Shown here in pieces: positions 28,625 through 38,655 of a DNA stretch of 64,000 bases. Every line of letters begins with the position of its first letter. Positions within the stretch are counted from its first letter, which is position 1. The stretch lies in contig NC_014315.1 of the NCBI RefSeq assembly GCF_000143085.1, positions 2,386,001-2,450,000 of the forward strand. The letters are read 5' to 3'. The position numbers were made by a program, and so were the translations under genes. Under the pieces are notes generated by a model that had not been told where the DNA came from, did not search any database, and worked only from the letters and a program-made list of their open reading frames with translations. Source of the stretch: Nitrosococcus watsonii C-113. Its GTDB lineage: Bacteria > Pseudomonadota > Gammaproteobacteria > Nitrosococcales > Nitrosococcaceae.

Positions 28625-30568
28625 TTATCGACCTACCGCGCCTAACAAAGTCTGAAACATGGTATCGGCAGTGGAAATCACCCGGGCGGCGGCTTGGAAA
28701 GCCTGCTGGAAGCGGATTAAATTTGCCGCTTCTTCCTCCAGATTCACTCCCGATACCCCTTCTTTCTCTGCAACAGCCTGATCAAGTAAGGTTTTATGGG
28801 TATCCTGATTGGCTTCCGCCTGGCGGGTACGAGCTCCCACCTCCGCTACCAAGCGGCCATACTGCTCCTGATAAGACATAGTCCCATCCTGAAAGATAGG
28901 CTTGGTTTGTAATCCAGCAAGACTGAGGGCGTTACGGTTATCCCCAACGCCCCCCGTATTATTCTGGAGCATAAAGGTATCCCCATCCGCGGGAACCCCG
29001 GAAATTATAAAATTCAACCCCCCCACGCTGGGGAGATCAAATTCCTTACCATTACTTTCGGTAGCCGGATCAAAATCCAGGGTCCCTCCTGGACCGCCGC
29101 TTACATTAAACTGCCGCGCCGCAGCGTCATAGGTCAAGGTCACCTCTCCATTAGGCGGCAAGGGAAGACCGGTAGTATTGGTTACCGCGGCAGCTGAAAT
29201 TTGCCCCGTACCCCCGTTGCCAAGATTCGCCTCGGTGCGGATAGGTCCGGCAGCAGCGATGCGGGCAGAATCGGTAAGCGCCATCCCAAACTGTTGCGCC
29301 GCCGTCCGGGTAGGCTGGATCAGATAACTGTCGCCCCCATTAATGGAGCCAGAGGTTAAATTCAAGGTCAACCCATCGACAGTTTCCGCGCCGCCGGGAA
29401 AGGCGCTTAAGGAAAAAGCTTGGTTATCGGACAGCCGGGTCAGGGTAAATCCCGCCCCATTCCGGTCCAAGCGATAATCGCTATCGGTCAGCTTGCTGGC
29501 ATCGCTGATGGCGACTGCAATCACGCCATCGCCGGTATTATCAGCGCGCGGCAAAGAAACCGCTGTATTGGAATCGATAGGCGCAAAAAAATCGCCGCCG
29601 AGTTCTCCCTGAGGGTCCATGCCTAGGCGGTGCTGCTCGTTGAAGGACTGGGCAACTCCCACCGCAAGTTGCCCCAAGGCATTGCGGGAGGGTTCCAACA
29701 CTTCATCGCGGAAGCTCAACAGGGCCCCTAATTCACCGCCCTGAATAGAGTCGGAAATAGGGGTAACCCCACCCTTGGTAGCATAACCCACTTCCAGGCG
29801 GGAGGCTTCATAGGAATTAGCCAAAGTGGTTAGGGAATGACTGTGGTCGCCTGTTACCAGGGATTGCCCCTTGCCAATAAAAACATTGAGGCTGCCATCG
29901 TCCTGGGGAAGCACGGTAACCGCTGCTTTTTGAGAAAGGTCTTGAATTAATTGGTCCCGTTGATCCAGCAAATCATTAGGCGGCTGGTCATTATGTTGTC
30001 CGCGAAGATCACGGATTTGCTGGTTGAGCCCGGCAATGGAGGAGGAGAGCGTATTCACTTCCGCAACAGTAGCCTGCAGGCGGGTGTTGATACCCTCGTC
30101 CAGTTCACTCAAGCGACCATCGAGAGAACGAACACGGGCCTCAAAAGTCTCCCCCTCGGTTAACAACATTTGGCGCGCCGCCGGACTGGAGGGATCGTTT
30201 GCCAATGCCTGCGCGGCATTGAAAAAATGCTGTGAAGAGGTAGAGAGCCCTGTTTCGGAGTCTGCGAAAAGATTATCCACCTGGGCTGCCAGATCATGGA
30301 AAGCCTTGGATTGAGCATACTCCGAGGTAGCGTGCCGCGCCTGCTCGGTCAGAAAAGAATCGTAGGCGCGGCGCACGGTGGTGACATCCACCCCGGTACC
30401 GATAAATCCCTGCCCGGTAAACTCGGGCAAGCGGGCGGCTAATTCTGCCCGCTGCCGGGAAAACCCCGGCGTATTCACATTAGCAATATTATGGCTAGTC
30501 GTGGCCAAGGCCCGCTGCGCGGCTAAAAGCCCGGAAGCGCCTATTCCTAAAAGATCGCTTGATGGCAT
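28625..30568 (-). CDS. flgK: Flagellar hook-filament junction protein FlgK
   Basis: This 647-residue hook-associated protein 1 begins with the rod/hook signature GIGASGLLAAQRALATTSHNI followed by ANVNTPGFSRQRAEL. It ends with GVNLEEEAANLIRFQQAFQA and AARVISTADTMFQTLL, as in FlgK. It forms the first junction ring on the hook. It lies 58 bases after flgJ. No sigma-28 element was found in that gap, so it may be read from the flg operon. Confidence 0.96.
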   Translation of the reverse strand: MPSSDLLGIGASGLLAAQRALATTSHNIANVNTPGFSRQRAELAARLPEFTGQGFIGTGVDVTTVRRAYDSFLTEQARHATSEYAQSKAFHDLAAQVDNLFADSETGLSTSSQHFFNAAQALANDPSSPAARQMLLTEGETFEARVRSLDGRLSELDEGINTRLQATVAEVNTLSSSIAGLNQQIRDLRGQHNDQPPNDLLDQRDQLIQDLSQKAAVTVLPQDDGSLNVFIGKGQSLVTGDHSHSLTTLANSYEASRLEVGYATKGGVTPISDSIQGGELGALLSFRDEVLEPSRNALGQLAVGVAQSFNEQHRLGMDPQGELGGDFFAPIDSNTAVSLPRADNTGDGVIAVAISDASKLTDSDYRLDRNGAGFTLTRLSDNQAFSLSAFPGGAETVDGLTLNLTSGSINGGDSYLIQPTRTAAQQFGMALTDSARIAAAGPIRTEANLGNGGTGQISAAAVTNTTGLPLPPNGEVTLTYDAAARQFNVSGGPGGTLDFDPATESNGKEFDLPSVGGLNFIISGVPADGDTFMLQNNTGGVGDNRNALSLAGLQTKPIFQDGTMSYQEQYGRLVAEVGARTRQAEANQDTHKTLLDQAVAEKEGVSGVNLEEEAANLIRFQQAFQAAARVISTADTMFQTLLGAVGR

Positions 30569-30626
30569 AAATTAAGCTTCCCCTTACCTGTATGTAATTT
30601 AACCCTACGCCGTTTTCTTTTAACTA

Positions 30627-31604
30627 TTAACGGCCTGCAACCGCCATTCTTGATTTCTCCAGGGCCTGATTGAGAGTCGCTCCCTTGAAAACCCGCAACA
30701 CTTTGTCCGCATAGGCCGGATCAGTAGCATAGCCCGCCTCGGCCAGGGAGTGCATAAAGTCTATCGCGCTATGGGTTTGAGTAAGCGCATGATGATAGCG
30801 GGGCTGTTGCCGCAGAAAAGCAACGTAATCGTTAAAACTCTCGCCAAAGGACTCATAAGACCGAAAACGAGCCTGCTCCCGTACCGCTACCCCTTGCCGG
30901 TATTCGAGGGTGCTGACCTGGGTCACTGGTCCCTCCCAGCGGCTGTCTGCTTTGATATTAAATAGATTATGACTGCTCCCATGGGCCTCGGTACGGATAA
31001 TTTGCTTGCCCCAACCTGTTTCCAATGCGGCCTGGGCCAGCAGCAATCGTGGGTCCAGCCCTAGAGACTGGGCGGCTCGCTGGGCTTCAGGCCAAAGGGT
31101 TTGGACAAAATCCTCGGCTGTTTCAAAATGGGGAAACGTCGGCAACGCATCAGGCTCAGCAATGGATGGTTTTTCTATCGTTTCAAAACGGGAGAATGCC
31201 GGCGGCCCATTGAACTCAATAGGCGATGGTTGTTTCACCTGACGACGGGGAGGCGCAAGATTCTGGGTAGTGACCGGCGGCTTCTCAGTGGCCGTCCCAT
31301 TGCCTAATTGGGCGGCAATTCTATCCGCTAACCCCAGGCTCCCATGGCGGGCAATTTCAAAAGCAATTTGCTGATCAAAAAGTCCCTGATAGAAATCCAC
31401 TTGCTTATTATCCAGCAACCCGCCTCCCTGGCCCGCCTCCCGCATGCTCTTTAGCATGGTCTGGATCAAAAAAGACTCAAACTGAGTCCCCACCCGGCGC
31501 AGAGTGTCCGGGTCCCTGGAGTCTTGCCGGGCGGTTTGACGAAGCTCGGCAAAGCCATTCTTGGAATAGCCATAAAAGGGCAAAAGCGCAGTAGACTGAA
31601 CCAT
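30627..31604 (-). CDS. flgJ: Flagellar rod-cap protein and muramidase FlgJ
   Basis: This 325-residue protein has both expected domains. The N-terminal rod-binding domain has QFESFLIQTMLKSMREAGQG at about 41-60. After a Pro-rich linker with a short repeated FSRFETIEKP / FPHFETAED unit comes a C-terminal glucosaminidase domain (LLLAQAALETGWGKQI; SRWEGPVTQVSTLEYRQG; AGYATDPAYADKV). It caps the growing rod and opens the peptidoglycan for it. It is the usual dual-domain form of beta- and gammaproteobacteria. Confidence 0.95.
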   Translation of the reverse strand: MVQSTALLPFYGYSKNGFAELRQTARQDSRDPDTLRRVGTQFESFLIQTMLKSMREAGQGGGLLDNKQVDFYQGLFDQQIAFEIARHGSLGLADRIAAQLGNGTATEKPPVTTQNLAPPRRQVKQPSPIEFNGPPAFSRFETIEKPSIAEPDALPTFPHFETAEDFVQTLWPEAQRAAQSLGLDPRLLLAQAALETGWGKQIIRTEAHGSSHNLFNIKADSRWEGPVTQVSTLEYRQGVAVREQARFRSYESFGESFNDYVAFLRQQPRYHHALTQTHSAIDFMHSLAEAGYATDPAYADKVLRVFKGATLNQALEKSRMAVAGR

Positions 31605-31624
31605 AAAATTTAGCGGCTAAACAT

Positions 31625-32728
31625 TTACAATACCACCAACTCCGCGCTTAAGGCGCCTACTTGCTTGAGTGCTTCCAGAATTGCCACTAAATCGCCGGGT
31701 GCGGCCCCAACCTGATTGACCGCACGGACAATCTCACCAAGGGATACGCCAGGGGCAAACAGAAACATCCGGCTTCCTTCTTCCTGGATATCGATATCCG
31801 TGCGGGGAACCACCGCCGTCTGCCCGCCAGAGAGAGGAGGAGGCTGGCTGATCGCTGGATTAGAAGTAATGGTCACGGTAAGACGACCATGGGAGACCGC
31901 CGCTGGCTGGACTCGCACATGCTGGCCGATCACCACGGTCCCCGTGCGGGAATTAATGACTATCTTCGCCGGGGCTTCGCCAGGCGCCACCTCCAGATTC
32001 TCCAGCAAGGAAACAAAACTAACCCGTTGGGTCGGCAGGGCAGGCGCATTCACCTGGATCGAGGTTCCATCCAGAGGACGGGCGGTGCCGGCGCCTATCG
32101 CACTATTGATAGCGGCAGCTACCCGGTTAGCCGTAGTAAAATCCGAGGCATGGAGATTGAGAATGATAGGGCCACCATTGTGAAATGGGTTTGGCACGCC
32201 CCGTTCCACCGTGGCGCCATTAGGAATCCGTCCAGTACTGGGAATATTAACAGTCACCCGCGAGCCATCGTTTCCCTCGGCACCAAAACCACCCACGATA
32301 AGATTACCTTGGGCCATGGCATAGACTTGACCATCGGCACCCTTGAGGGGAGTCAGCAGGAGGCTGCCGCCACGCAAACTTTTGGCATTGCCCAAAGAGG
32401 AAACGGTAATGTCGATACTCTGACCCGGTTTGGCAAAGGGAGGCAATTGGGCATGGATAGAAACCGCCGCCACGTTTTTAGGCTGGAGGTTAACCCCTGG
32501 CGGCATAATGATCCCAAATTCCCGCAACATATTCCTAAGACTCTGGCGCGTATAGGAAATCTGGGTCACTTGATCACCCGTACCGCTCAACCCTACCACC
32601 AAGCCATAACCCACTAGTTGGTTGCTACGAACGCCAGCGATGGCCGCCAAATCCTTTACCCGCTCGGCTTGAGCTCCCTGGCTCAACCATAGCAAGGTCA
32701 TGATGAAGAAGGTCTGAATAATTTTCAC
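31625..32728 (-). CDS. flgI: Flagellar P-ring protein FlgI
   Basis: This 367-residue periplasmic P-ring protein has a cleavable signal peptide ([21 protein letters not shown]). The family opening [20 protein letters not shown] follows immediately. The end [21 protein letters not shown] is also typical. It forms the peptidoglycan bushing around the rod. It lies between flgH and flgJ. Confidence 0.97.
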   Translation of the reverse strand: MKIIQTFFIMTLLWLSQGAQAERVKDLAAIAGVRSNQLVGYGLVVGLSGTGDQVTQISYTRQSLRNMLREFGIIMPPGVNLQPKNVAAVSIHAQLPPFAKPGQSIDITVSSLGNAKSLRGGSLLLTPLKGADGQVYAMAQGNLIVGGFGAEGNDGSRVTVNIPSTGRIPNGATVERGVPNPFHNGGPIILNLHASDFTTANRVAAAINSAIGAGTARPLDGTSIQVNAPALPTQRVSFVSLLENLEVAPGEAPAKIVINSRTGTVVIGQHVRVQPAAVSHGRLTVTITSNPAISQPPPLSGGQTAVVPRTDIDIQEEGSRMFLFAPGVSLGEIVRAVNQVGAAPGDLVAILEALKQVGALSAELVVL

Positions 32729-32779
32729 AATTTACCGTCTACCTTTCTTTGAAGTCAGGAATATTCTGCTAAAAACCAC

Positions 32780-33484
32780 TTAAAAAGGCATAAATCTGCT
32801 AAAGAAAAATCGACTCAACCAACCCATGCGATTGGCTTCCTGGGTGGCTCCATCCCCCACATAGGCAATACGAGCATCGGCGAGATTTAAGGAAGATACC
32901 GTGTTATCCGGATTAATATAACGGCGGTTAACGATACCTGAAATTTTAATATATTCATTGCCATGGTTAATGGTGATCACCTTTTCGCCCCGGACCACCA
33001 AATTGCCATTAGGCAGGACTTCAGCCACGGTAACAGTAATATGGCCGCTTAAACGGTTATTTTGACTGCTATCTCCGCTGCCGGAAAATGCTCCCTTAGA
33101 CTTGACCGCCATCTCCAGGGAATTGTTCTGATTACTGGCTAAAGGAACCCAGTTAGGCGTATTGAATTGGACACCAGAGCCAAGCAAGGTGGGGTTAGTC
33201 AAGGAATAGCTGGTGTTTCTGTCAATCGCCGTGTCGCTTCCTTTCTCCCCAGTGGTGCGCTCTTCCAAAACGATGGTCAGCACATCACCAACCCGCTGCG
33301 CCCGGAAATCCGTAAACAACGAGATCTCATAACCAGGGTGATAAATAGCCCCGTTGCTGGGCTGGGGTGGTGGCGCAACCACAGGGCGGGTAGCCGCAAA
33401 GCTAGGATCTGGAGGAGGCAACTGGGCGGCGCAGCCGGTAATAAGCATGCCCGCCATGGCAAGCATGGCTTTTTTTCTATTCAT
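32780..33484 (-). CDS. flgH: Flagellar L-ring lipoprotein FlgH
   Basis: This 234-residue outer-membrane lipoprotein has a lipobox LITGC with Cys18. The L-ring core has [22 protein letters not shown], the [22 protein letters not shown] segment and [16 protein letters not shown]. It forms the outer-membrane bushing. It follows flgG and precedes flgI. Confidence 0.97.
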   Translation of the reverse strand: MNRKKAMLAMAGMLITGCAAQLPPPDPSFAATRPVVAPPPQPSNGAIYHPGYEISLFTDFRAQRVGDVLTIVLEERTTGEKGSDTAIDRNTSYSLTNPTLLGSGVQFNTPNWVPLASNQNNSLEMAVKSKGAFSGSGDSSQNNRLSGHITVTVAEVLPNGNLVVRGEKVITINHGNEYIKISGIVNRRYINPDNTVSSLNLADARIAYVGDGATQEANRMGWLSRFFFSRFMPF

Positions 33485-33510
33485 GACTAGCGCCTCCCGG
33501 ATTTATGATT

Positions 33511-34296
33511 TTAAAGGGTTTGGGTTGCAAACCGGAGCATCTCATCGGTGCTGGAAATGGCTTTGGAGTTCATTTCATAGGCCCGTTGGGTCTCAATCAT
33601 ATTGACCAGTTCTTCCACCACATTGACATTCGCTCCTTCCAAGGCACCTTGAACCAAAGTACCAATGCCATTGAGACCCGGTATCCCAGTTTGCGCAACG
33701 CCACTGGCGGCGGTCTCCTTGAACAAGTTATTGCCCGTAGGTTGTAATCCCGCTGGGTTAATAAAATCAGCCAATTGGAGATTGCCCGCCTGAACAGGTG
33801 TGCCATCTCCCGGCATCAGTACCGATACGATGCCGTCAGAACCCACGGTGACGGAAAGCGCGCTCTGGGGAATCGTAATCCCCGGCTGCACAGGATAACC
33901 ACTGGAAGTGACTAACTGACCATTGGCATCTATCTGAAAAGTGCCATCCCGAGTGTACGCCAAACTGCCATCAGGCATTAGAACCTGAAAAAAACCCCGC
34001 CCTTGAATGGCCATATCAAGCGAGTTCCCGGTCTGGGTCAAACCCCCTTGGGTAAAAAGTTTCTCGGTCGCCACGGTGCGCACGCCCGTACCCAACATTA
34101 GCCCGGAAGGCAGCAGTGTATTCTGGGAGGATTGGGCGCCTGGCTGGCGCACCGTCTGATAAAGAAGATCCTCAAATACCGCCCGATCCCGCTTAAAACC
34201 AGTGGTATTGACATTAGCAAGGTTATTGGAAATAGTGGCCATCCGCGTCTGCTGCGCATCCAGGCCCGTCTTGGCAATCCATAAAGCTTGATTCAT
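33511..34296 (-). CDS. flgG: Flagellar distal rod protein FlgG
   Basis: This 261-residue rod protein has the family motifs [39 protein letters not shown] and the C-terminal [20 protein letters not shown]. Length is exactly as in E. coli (260). It forms the distal rod. It lies 10 bases after flgF. Confidence 0.97.
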   Translation of the reverse strand: MNQALWIAKTGLDAQQTRMATISNNLANVNTTGFKRDRAVFEDLLYQTVRQPGAQSSQNTLLPSGLMLGTGVRTVATEKLFTQGGLTQTGNSLDMAIQGRGFFQVLMPDGSLAYTRDGTFQIDANGQLVTSSGYPVQPGITIPQSALSVTVGSDGIVSVLMPGDGTPVQAGNLQLADFINPAGLQPTGNNLFKETAASGVAQTGIPGLNGIGTLVQGALEGANVNVVEELVNMIETQRAYEMNSKAISSTDEMLRFATQTL

Positions 34297-34306
34297 TCTT
34301 GTCTCC

Positions 34307-35050
34307 TTAGCCCATCCGCAGCATTTGCGCCGAGGCGGTATCCAATTCCTTGGCTGTTTGCATCATTTTGGTTTGCATCTCATACTGGCGGGCCAGGGCA
34401 ATCATCTCCACCAAGGCATCCACCCCGCTAGCATTGCTAGCTTCCAATTTCCCCGAAACCAAGGAAACCGAGGCATCCGCCGGAGCCTGCCCACCATTTG
34501 CCATCGTCATTAAACCCTCCTCGTCTTTTTGCAACTGGTCTAAGGGTGGATTGACCAGTTTAATGCGATCAAGCACTACCAAGGTGTTGGCGGCCTGGCC
34601 CAGGGGGCGAATAGAGAGGGTACCATCAGCGCCAATTTCTATTTTTTGCGCTGGGGGAATCGCTATGGTCCCTCCTTCCCCCAGAACCGGATGGCCTGCC
34701 CCGGTAGTCAAGATTCCGTTGCTGGTAATTTTAAGATTACCGGCTCGAGTGTAAGCTTCTCCCCCCGAGGGAGATCGCACCGCAAGCCATCCCCCCTCTC
34801 CCTGCACGGCCACATCCAGCTCACGTCCAGTGCTTTGAAGCGGCCCCGGCGTAAAATCCACACCTGGCCGCTCAGCCATGGCATACACCCGGGTAGGGTG
34901 GCCCTCGCCAAATACTGGTATGCTTCGAAACTGGGATAAATCGGCCCGAAATCCCGTGGTATTGAGATTAGCCAAATTATGATTGTTGGCGGCGGTAGCC
35001 TGCATGGTCTGCTGGGCCCCCGTCATTGCAACATAAAGCATTCGATCCAT
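34307..35050 (-). CDS. flgF: Flagellar proximal rod protein FlgF
   Basis: This 247-residue rod protein begins [20 protein letters not shown] and [19 protein letters not shown]. It ends [20 protein letters not shown], as FlgF does. It forms part of the proximal rod. It lies between flgE and flgG in the standard order. Confidence 0.96.
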   Translation of the reverse strand: MDRMLYVAMTGAQQTMQATAANNHNLANLNTTGFRADLSQFRSIPVFGEGHPTRVYAMAERPGVDFTPGPLQSTGRELDVAVQGEGGWLAVRSPSGGEAYTRAGNLKITSNGILTTGAGHPVLGEGGTIAIPPAQKIEIGADGTLSIRPLGQAANTLVVLDRIKLVNPPLDQLQKDEEGLMTMANGGQAPADASVSLVSGKLEASNASGVDALVEMIALARQYEMQTKMMQTAKELDTASAQMLRMG

Positions 35051-35074
35051 CTTTTAACCGCCTGCGCTTAGCCT

Positions 35075-36352
35075 TTAACGAATATTGATAATCGTGTCGG
35101 TAATGGTGCTGGCTGTTTCAATAGCCTTGGCATTGGCCTGAAAATTACGCTGCGCGGTAATCAAATGCACCAGCTCCGCGGTGAGATCTACGTTGGAGCT
35201 TTCCAAGGCACCTGTTTGGATCGTGCCAAAGCTGCCGACTCCCGCCTCTCCCGCCAAGGCGCTTCCTGAACTTACTGTTTCTCCCCAGGCATTGTTTCCC
35301 AGTTGACGCAGGCCTTGCTCATTGGGGAACTGGGCCAAGGCAACTTTGCCCAACGTGGAATTTTGCCCATTACTGTAATTAGCCTGAATAACGCCTGTCT
35401 TGCTGATATCCAAGCCGGTAAGGCGGCCCGAGGTAAAACCGTCCTGGTTCAATGCCGCCACATTAAATGGCGAAGCGACCTGAGTCGTGTTGTTAGCGGC
35501 AAAATCCAGCGTCAGAGCGATATCGTTAGCGCCATTATTGAGGGCAATAGAATCGGTTGCTAGGGGATCTGGCGTTGACCCGGTAAGAGCACCCGTGGCA
35601 TCAAAATTAAGGGTTCCATACTGAACCCCACCGGCGCCAGCGGTTCCTCCATTGATATTAGCAAGGGTACCATCCAGGGAATGGTAAACAGCCCATTGAT
35701 TGGTGCCATTGGTATCCTTGAGAAAATATAAAGTCGATATGTGACTGTTACCTAGGGAATCATAAACCGTTTCCGAAGTAGAAGCGGTATAGGTGCTGGT
35801 ATCCAATAAATCTAAATTGACTGGATCAAGAGCGGCGGTATCCGAAGGTAAATTAGCCCCGATACTAATCCGGGAAGTAGCCTGGGGGGTACCTGCCGAG
35901 GTGGGAAGCCGCAAGGGCTGAGAGTTATTCAAGCTGGCCGCAGTGGCGGTGCCATTTTCATTCGTGGGAAAAGTCCGCAAGTACTGGCCTGAACTATTCA
36001 CTACATAACCTTCCTTATCAACGCTAAAAGCGCCAGCCCGGGAATAGACCAAATCCTTATCATTAAGACTCGGTGATAAGGCAAAAAGCCCCTGACCGCT
36101 GATGGCCAAATCCAGGGAATTTTGCGTAAAATCCAAGTTGCCCTGTTCGAATTGCTGGGCTGTTTTATTAAGCAAAACCCCGCTGCCCACCGCTGTCTGG
36201 GAGCGGCCAAAAGACGAAACGGCAAAAATATCCGCGAACTCGCTCCGGGACCGCTTAAATCCTGTAGTACTCGCATTAGCAATATTGTGAGCGGTCACAT
36301 CCAAATCAGACGAGGCAGCATTCAGCCCGCTCAAAGAAGTATTAAACGCCAT
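35075..36352 (-). CDS. flgE: Flagellar hook protein FlgE
   Basis: This 425-residue hook protein begins SLSGLNAASSDLDVTAHNIA, followed by NASTTGFKRSRSEFADIF. It ends VDLTAELVHLITAQRNFQAN and ETASTITDTIINIR. The middle contains the D1/D2 hook domains (STYTASTSETVYDSLGNSH). It polymerises into the universal joint. It follows flgD by 24 bases. Confidence 0.97.
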   Translation of the reverse strand: MAFNTSLSGLNAASSDLDVTAHNIANASTTGFKRSRSEFADIFAVSSFGRSQTAVGSGVLLNKTAQQFEQGNLDFTQNSLDLAISGQGLFALSPSLNDKDLVYSRAGAFSVDKEGYVVNSSGQYLRTFPTNENGTATAASLNNSQPLRLPTSAGTPQATSRISIGANLPSDTAALDPVNLDLLDTSTYTASTSETVYDSLGNSHISTLYFLKDTNGTNQWAVYHSLDGTLANINGGTAGAGGVQYGTLNFDATGALTGSTPDPLATDSIALNNGANDIALTLDFAANNTTQVASPFNVAALNQDGFTSGRLTGLDISKTGVIQANYSNGQNSTLGKVALAQFPNEQGLRQLGNNAWGETVSSGSALAGEAGVGSFGTIQTGALESSNVDLTAELVHLITAQRNFQANAKAIETASTITDTIINIR

Positions 36353-36376
36353 AAAATTTCTCCTACACCCAAGTCT

Positions 36377-37057
36377 CTATAAAATTTCTTTCACTTGATT
36401 AAAAGGTACCGAACCCTGCCCGGTTAAGTTGAGGGTTAATCCCTCGCTGCCTTCTCCGATAACCACGCTGTCCACCCGGGTGGCGGCAAAAGTCGGAAAG
36501 GCTTGCGTACTTCCCCCGCTTGCGCCTTCCACTTTAAACTGATAGCGCCCTGGGGTTGCTGGCGTACCATCCTCTTTGAACCCATCCCAGGCAAACTGCA
36601 CGGTCCCCGTTTGGTCATCTCCCAAATCCACGGTTCTGACCAACTGCCCTGCCTGATCAAAAATTTTCAGTTGTGGGCTGGTGACACCTGAAGGGAGTTC
36701 TACCGCCCCCCGGATTGAACCACCTGCTTCCAGGGAACCTTCCGCTGAGGGCACTAACACCGAACGACCCACGAGTCCCGATGCCTGTAGCGCCTGGTTG
36801 GACTGAAGGGAACCGCTAACCTCTTTAAAAGAAGTTTGCAAATCCTGTATACCCTTGACTGTTCCAAACTGGGCCACCTGACTAAGGAAGGTACTGTTAT
36901 CCATAGGCTTAAAAGGGTCCTGATTATTAAGCTGGGCCGTCATCAATTTCAAAAATTGCTCTAACCCCAACTCGGTATTTTGTGCTTTTTTATCGGGCGG
37001 ACGGACCAAACCTAACTCTTTATAAATCTCTGAACTGGAAGAGGTCGCAGTAACCAT
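36377..37057 (-). CDS. flgD: Hook assembly scaffold FlgD
   Basis: This 226-residue hook cap protein has the N-terminal export/cap part LGLEQFLKLMTAQLNNQDPF with PMDNSTFLSQVAQFGTVKGI. The FlgD Ig-like/Tudor core follows (VQFAWDGFKEDGTPATPGRY). It caps the growing hook and is lost at maturity. It lies between flgC and flgE. Confidence 0.96.
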   Translation of the reverse strand: MVTATSSSSEIYKELGLVRPPDKKAQNTELGLEQFLKLMTAQLNNQDPFKPMDNSTFLSQVAQFGTVKGIQDLQTSFKEVSGSLQSNQALQASGLVGRSVLVPSAEGSLEAGGSIRGAVELPSGVTSPQLKIFDQAGQLVRTVDLGDDQTGTVQFAWDGFKEDGTPATPGRYQFKVEGASGGSTQAFPTFAATRVDSVVIGEGSEGLTLNLTGQGSVPFNQVKEIL

Positions 37058-37077
37058 GGTGCTCTTTTCCTTATAAA

Positions 37078-37491
37078 CTATTGACCCAATTGCAGGGTAC
37101 GCAGAAGCAATTGTTTAGATGTATTGGCCATTTCCACGTTGTTCTGATAGCTTCGGGAAGCGGAAATCATATTGGCCATTTCCTCAATGGAATTAACATT
37201 GGGATGGAAAATATAGCCAGCTTCATTGGCCATGGGATGATCCGGGGCATATTCTTGCTGCAGCGGCGCGCCACTCTCCACCACGCCTAGCACCTGAACT
37301 CCGCCAGCGGGAGCTGCCGGGTTAAGCTCGTCCAGCAAAGTTGCGAATACTGGCTGACGAGCGCGATAAGTTTGATGAATGCTGCTGCTTACACTATCGG
37401 CGTTAGCCAAATTGCTGGCGGTAGTATTGAGTCGTAGGGTTTGAGCGCTCATGGCGGTTCCAGCAATATCAAAAACTTTAAACAACGACAT
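37078..37491 (-). CDS. flgC: Flagellar proximal rod protein FlgC
   Basis: This 137-residue rod protein begins FDIAGTAMSAQTLRLNTTAS with NLANADSVSSS. It ends NSIEEMANMISASRSYQNNV, both FlgC features. It follows flgB by 3 bases. Confidence 0.96.
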   Translation of the reverse strand: MSLFKVFDIAGTAMSAQTLRLNTTASNLANADSVSSSIHQTYRARQPVFATLLDELNPAAPAGGVQVLGVVESGAPLQQEYAPDHPMANEAGYIFHPNVNSIEEMANMISASRSYQNNVEMANTSKQLLLRTLQLGQ

Positions 37492-37494
37492 TGC

Positions 37495-37890
37495 CTATTC
37501 TCCCCTCAGGGCTGATAATAACCCTTTGAATTTGCCGCTTAGAAAATGGAGGCTAGCTTGATATTGGAGCGCATTCTGCATGAATTCGCTGTGCTCCACC
37601 TGACTATCCACGGTGTTACCGTCAAGGGATGCCTGCTGGGGGATGCGGTAAAGCGCTTCGTCACCGGGGAATTGTCCTAAGGAATGGGATAGGTGCCCGG
37701 CGTGGGTTGCCTGGAGGGACAAGCCCTGTCCCTGGGCTTGTTGCAAGGCAGCCTTAAAATCAATATCCCGAGCTTTATAGCCGGGAGTATCTCCATTGGC
37801 AAGATTAGCCGCCAATATTTCGGCGCGCCGGGATCCGAGAGTCACAGCTTGGGGATAAATTCCCAGGGCCGCGTCAAAGGAAATAGACAT
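37495..37890 (-). CDS. flgB: Flagellar proximal rod protein FlgB
   Basis: This 131-residue rod protein contains LGSRRAEILAANLANGDTPG with YKARDIDFKAAL and the C-terminal NTVDSQVEHSEFMQNALQYQ, the FlgB signatures. It is the first gene of the flgBCDEFGHIJ(KL) run and has a sigma-54-like promoter 46 bases upstream. flgA, flgM and flgN, often adjacent, are not in the window. Confidence 0.96.
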   Translation of the reverse strand: MSISFDAALGIYPQAVTLGSRRAEILAANLANGDTPGYKARDIDFKAALQQAQGQGLSLQATHAGHLSHSLGQFPGDEALYRIPQQASLDGNTVDSQVEHSEFMQNALQYQASLHFLSGKFKGLLSALRGE

Positions 37891-37935
37891 AAGTTTACTC
37901 CAATCGCTTAACGAGCTTGATTGCTTATGGAAGTA

Positions 37936-37951
37936 GGCAAAATTTATACCA
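37936..37951 (-). promoter_or_regulatory. Sigma-54 (-24/-12) promoter candidate for flgB operon
   Basis: The minus strand reads TGGTATAAATTTTGCC, with TGG and TTGC in the -24/-12 positions and exactly ten bases between GG and GC. The predicted start is about 35 bases before the flgB ATG. It matches the FleR-dependent, sigma-54 control of flgB operons in Pseudomonas. Confidence 0.68.
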
Positions 37952-38099
37952 ACAATACTAAATCCTTAACAATCAAATATATATAGAAAATTAACTTGCC
38001 TGCATACAAGCATACGCCGGCAAATAACCGCCGCTTGCGGCAATGAGATTGATGAAGATTTTGTCCTGCTACAGGATAAATACGGCGCGGAACAACGGC

Positions 38100-38486
38100 C
38101 TACAAAAGCCAGGGGAAAGGAGTCTTGCTACGGGCAACCCAAACCATATAAGCAAATAAAATCAGAGCGATACATCCCGCACCAATGCGGATAGTCCGGG
38201 TTCGACCATACTTCAGGGCGATACTACCAAAAACGATATACCCGATCAGGGCAAGAATTTTCGCTGTAAGCCAATCATTAACGAAGGGGTATTGATGCAG
38301 CACCAGCGTCAAACCAATGGCGCTTGCTAATAACACCGTATCTACAATAGGGGGGACAATGCGCACCCAGCGTTGTTGTAAATAAGGGGAAGAAGAAAGC
38401 ATCCATAAGCCGCGCCCAACAAACAACACCAAAGTGGTCACTATACTTGTGAGGTGGATATATTTAAGCGTTAAGTATACATTCAT
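38100..38486 (-). CDS. SirB2-family inner membrane protein
   Basis: This 128-residue protein has four predicted helices and the SirB2 family shape: an opening LTLKYIHLTSIVTTLVLFVG, a middle RIVPPIVDTVLLASAIGLTL and a closing IRIGAGCIALILFAYMVWVA. The family was named from Salmonella SirB but its biochemical role is unknown. It lies 209 bases from flgB and on the same strand, but is unlikely to be flagellar. Confidence 0.85.
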   Translation of the reverse strand: MNVYLTLKYIHLTSIVTTLVLFVGRGLWMLSSSPYLQQRWVRIVPPIVDTVLLASAIGLTLVLHQYPFVNDWLTAKILALIGYIVFGSIALKYGRTRTIRIGAGCIALILFAYMVWVARSKTPFPWLL

Positions 38487-38655
38487 TATTATCCAGCAAG
38501 GTGTTTAATCTATTTTTAAAGAGGATTCTCAATATTTCTATAAAACTATTATCCTGCTGCCTTAAAGGTCTTAAATAAGCTATTCCCGTTGTCATTATAA
38601 CGCTCCTCCGGGCTCGGGCACCTTCCCTTATCCTCTAAGCTGCCCAGTTCTAAAG

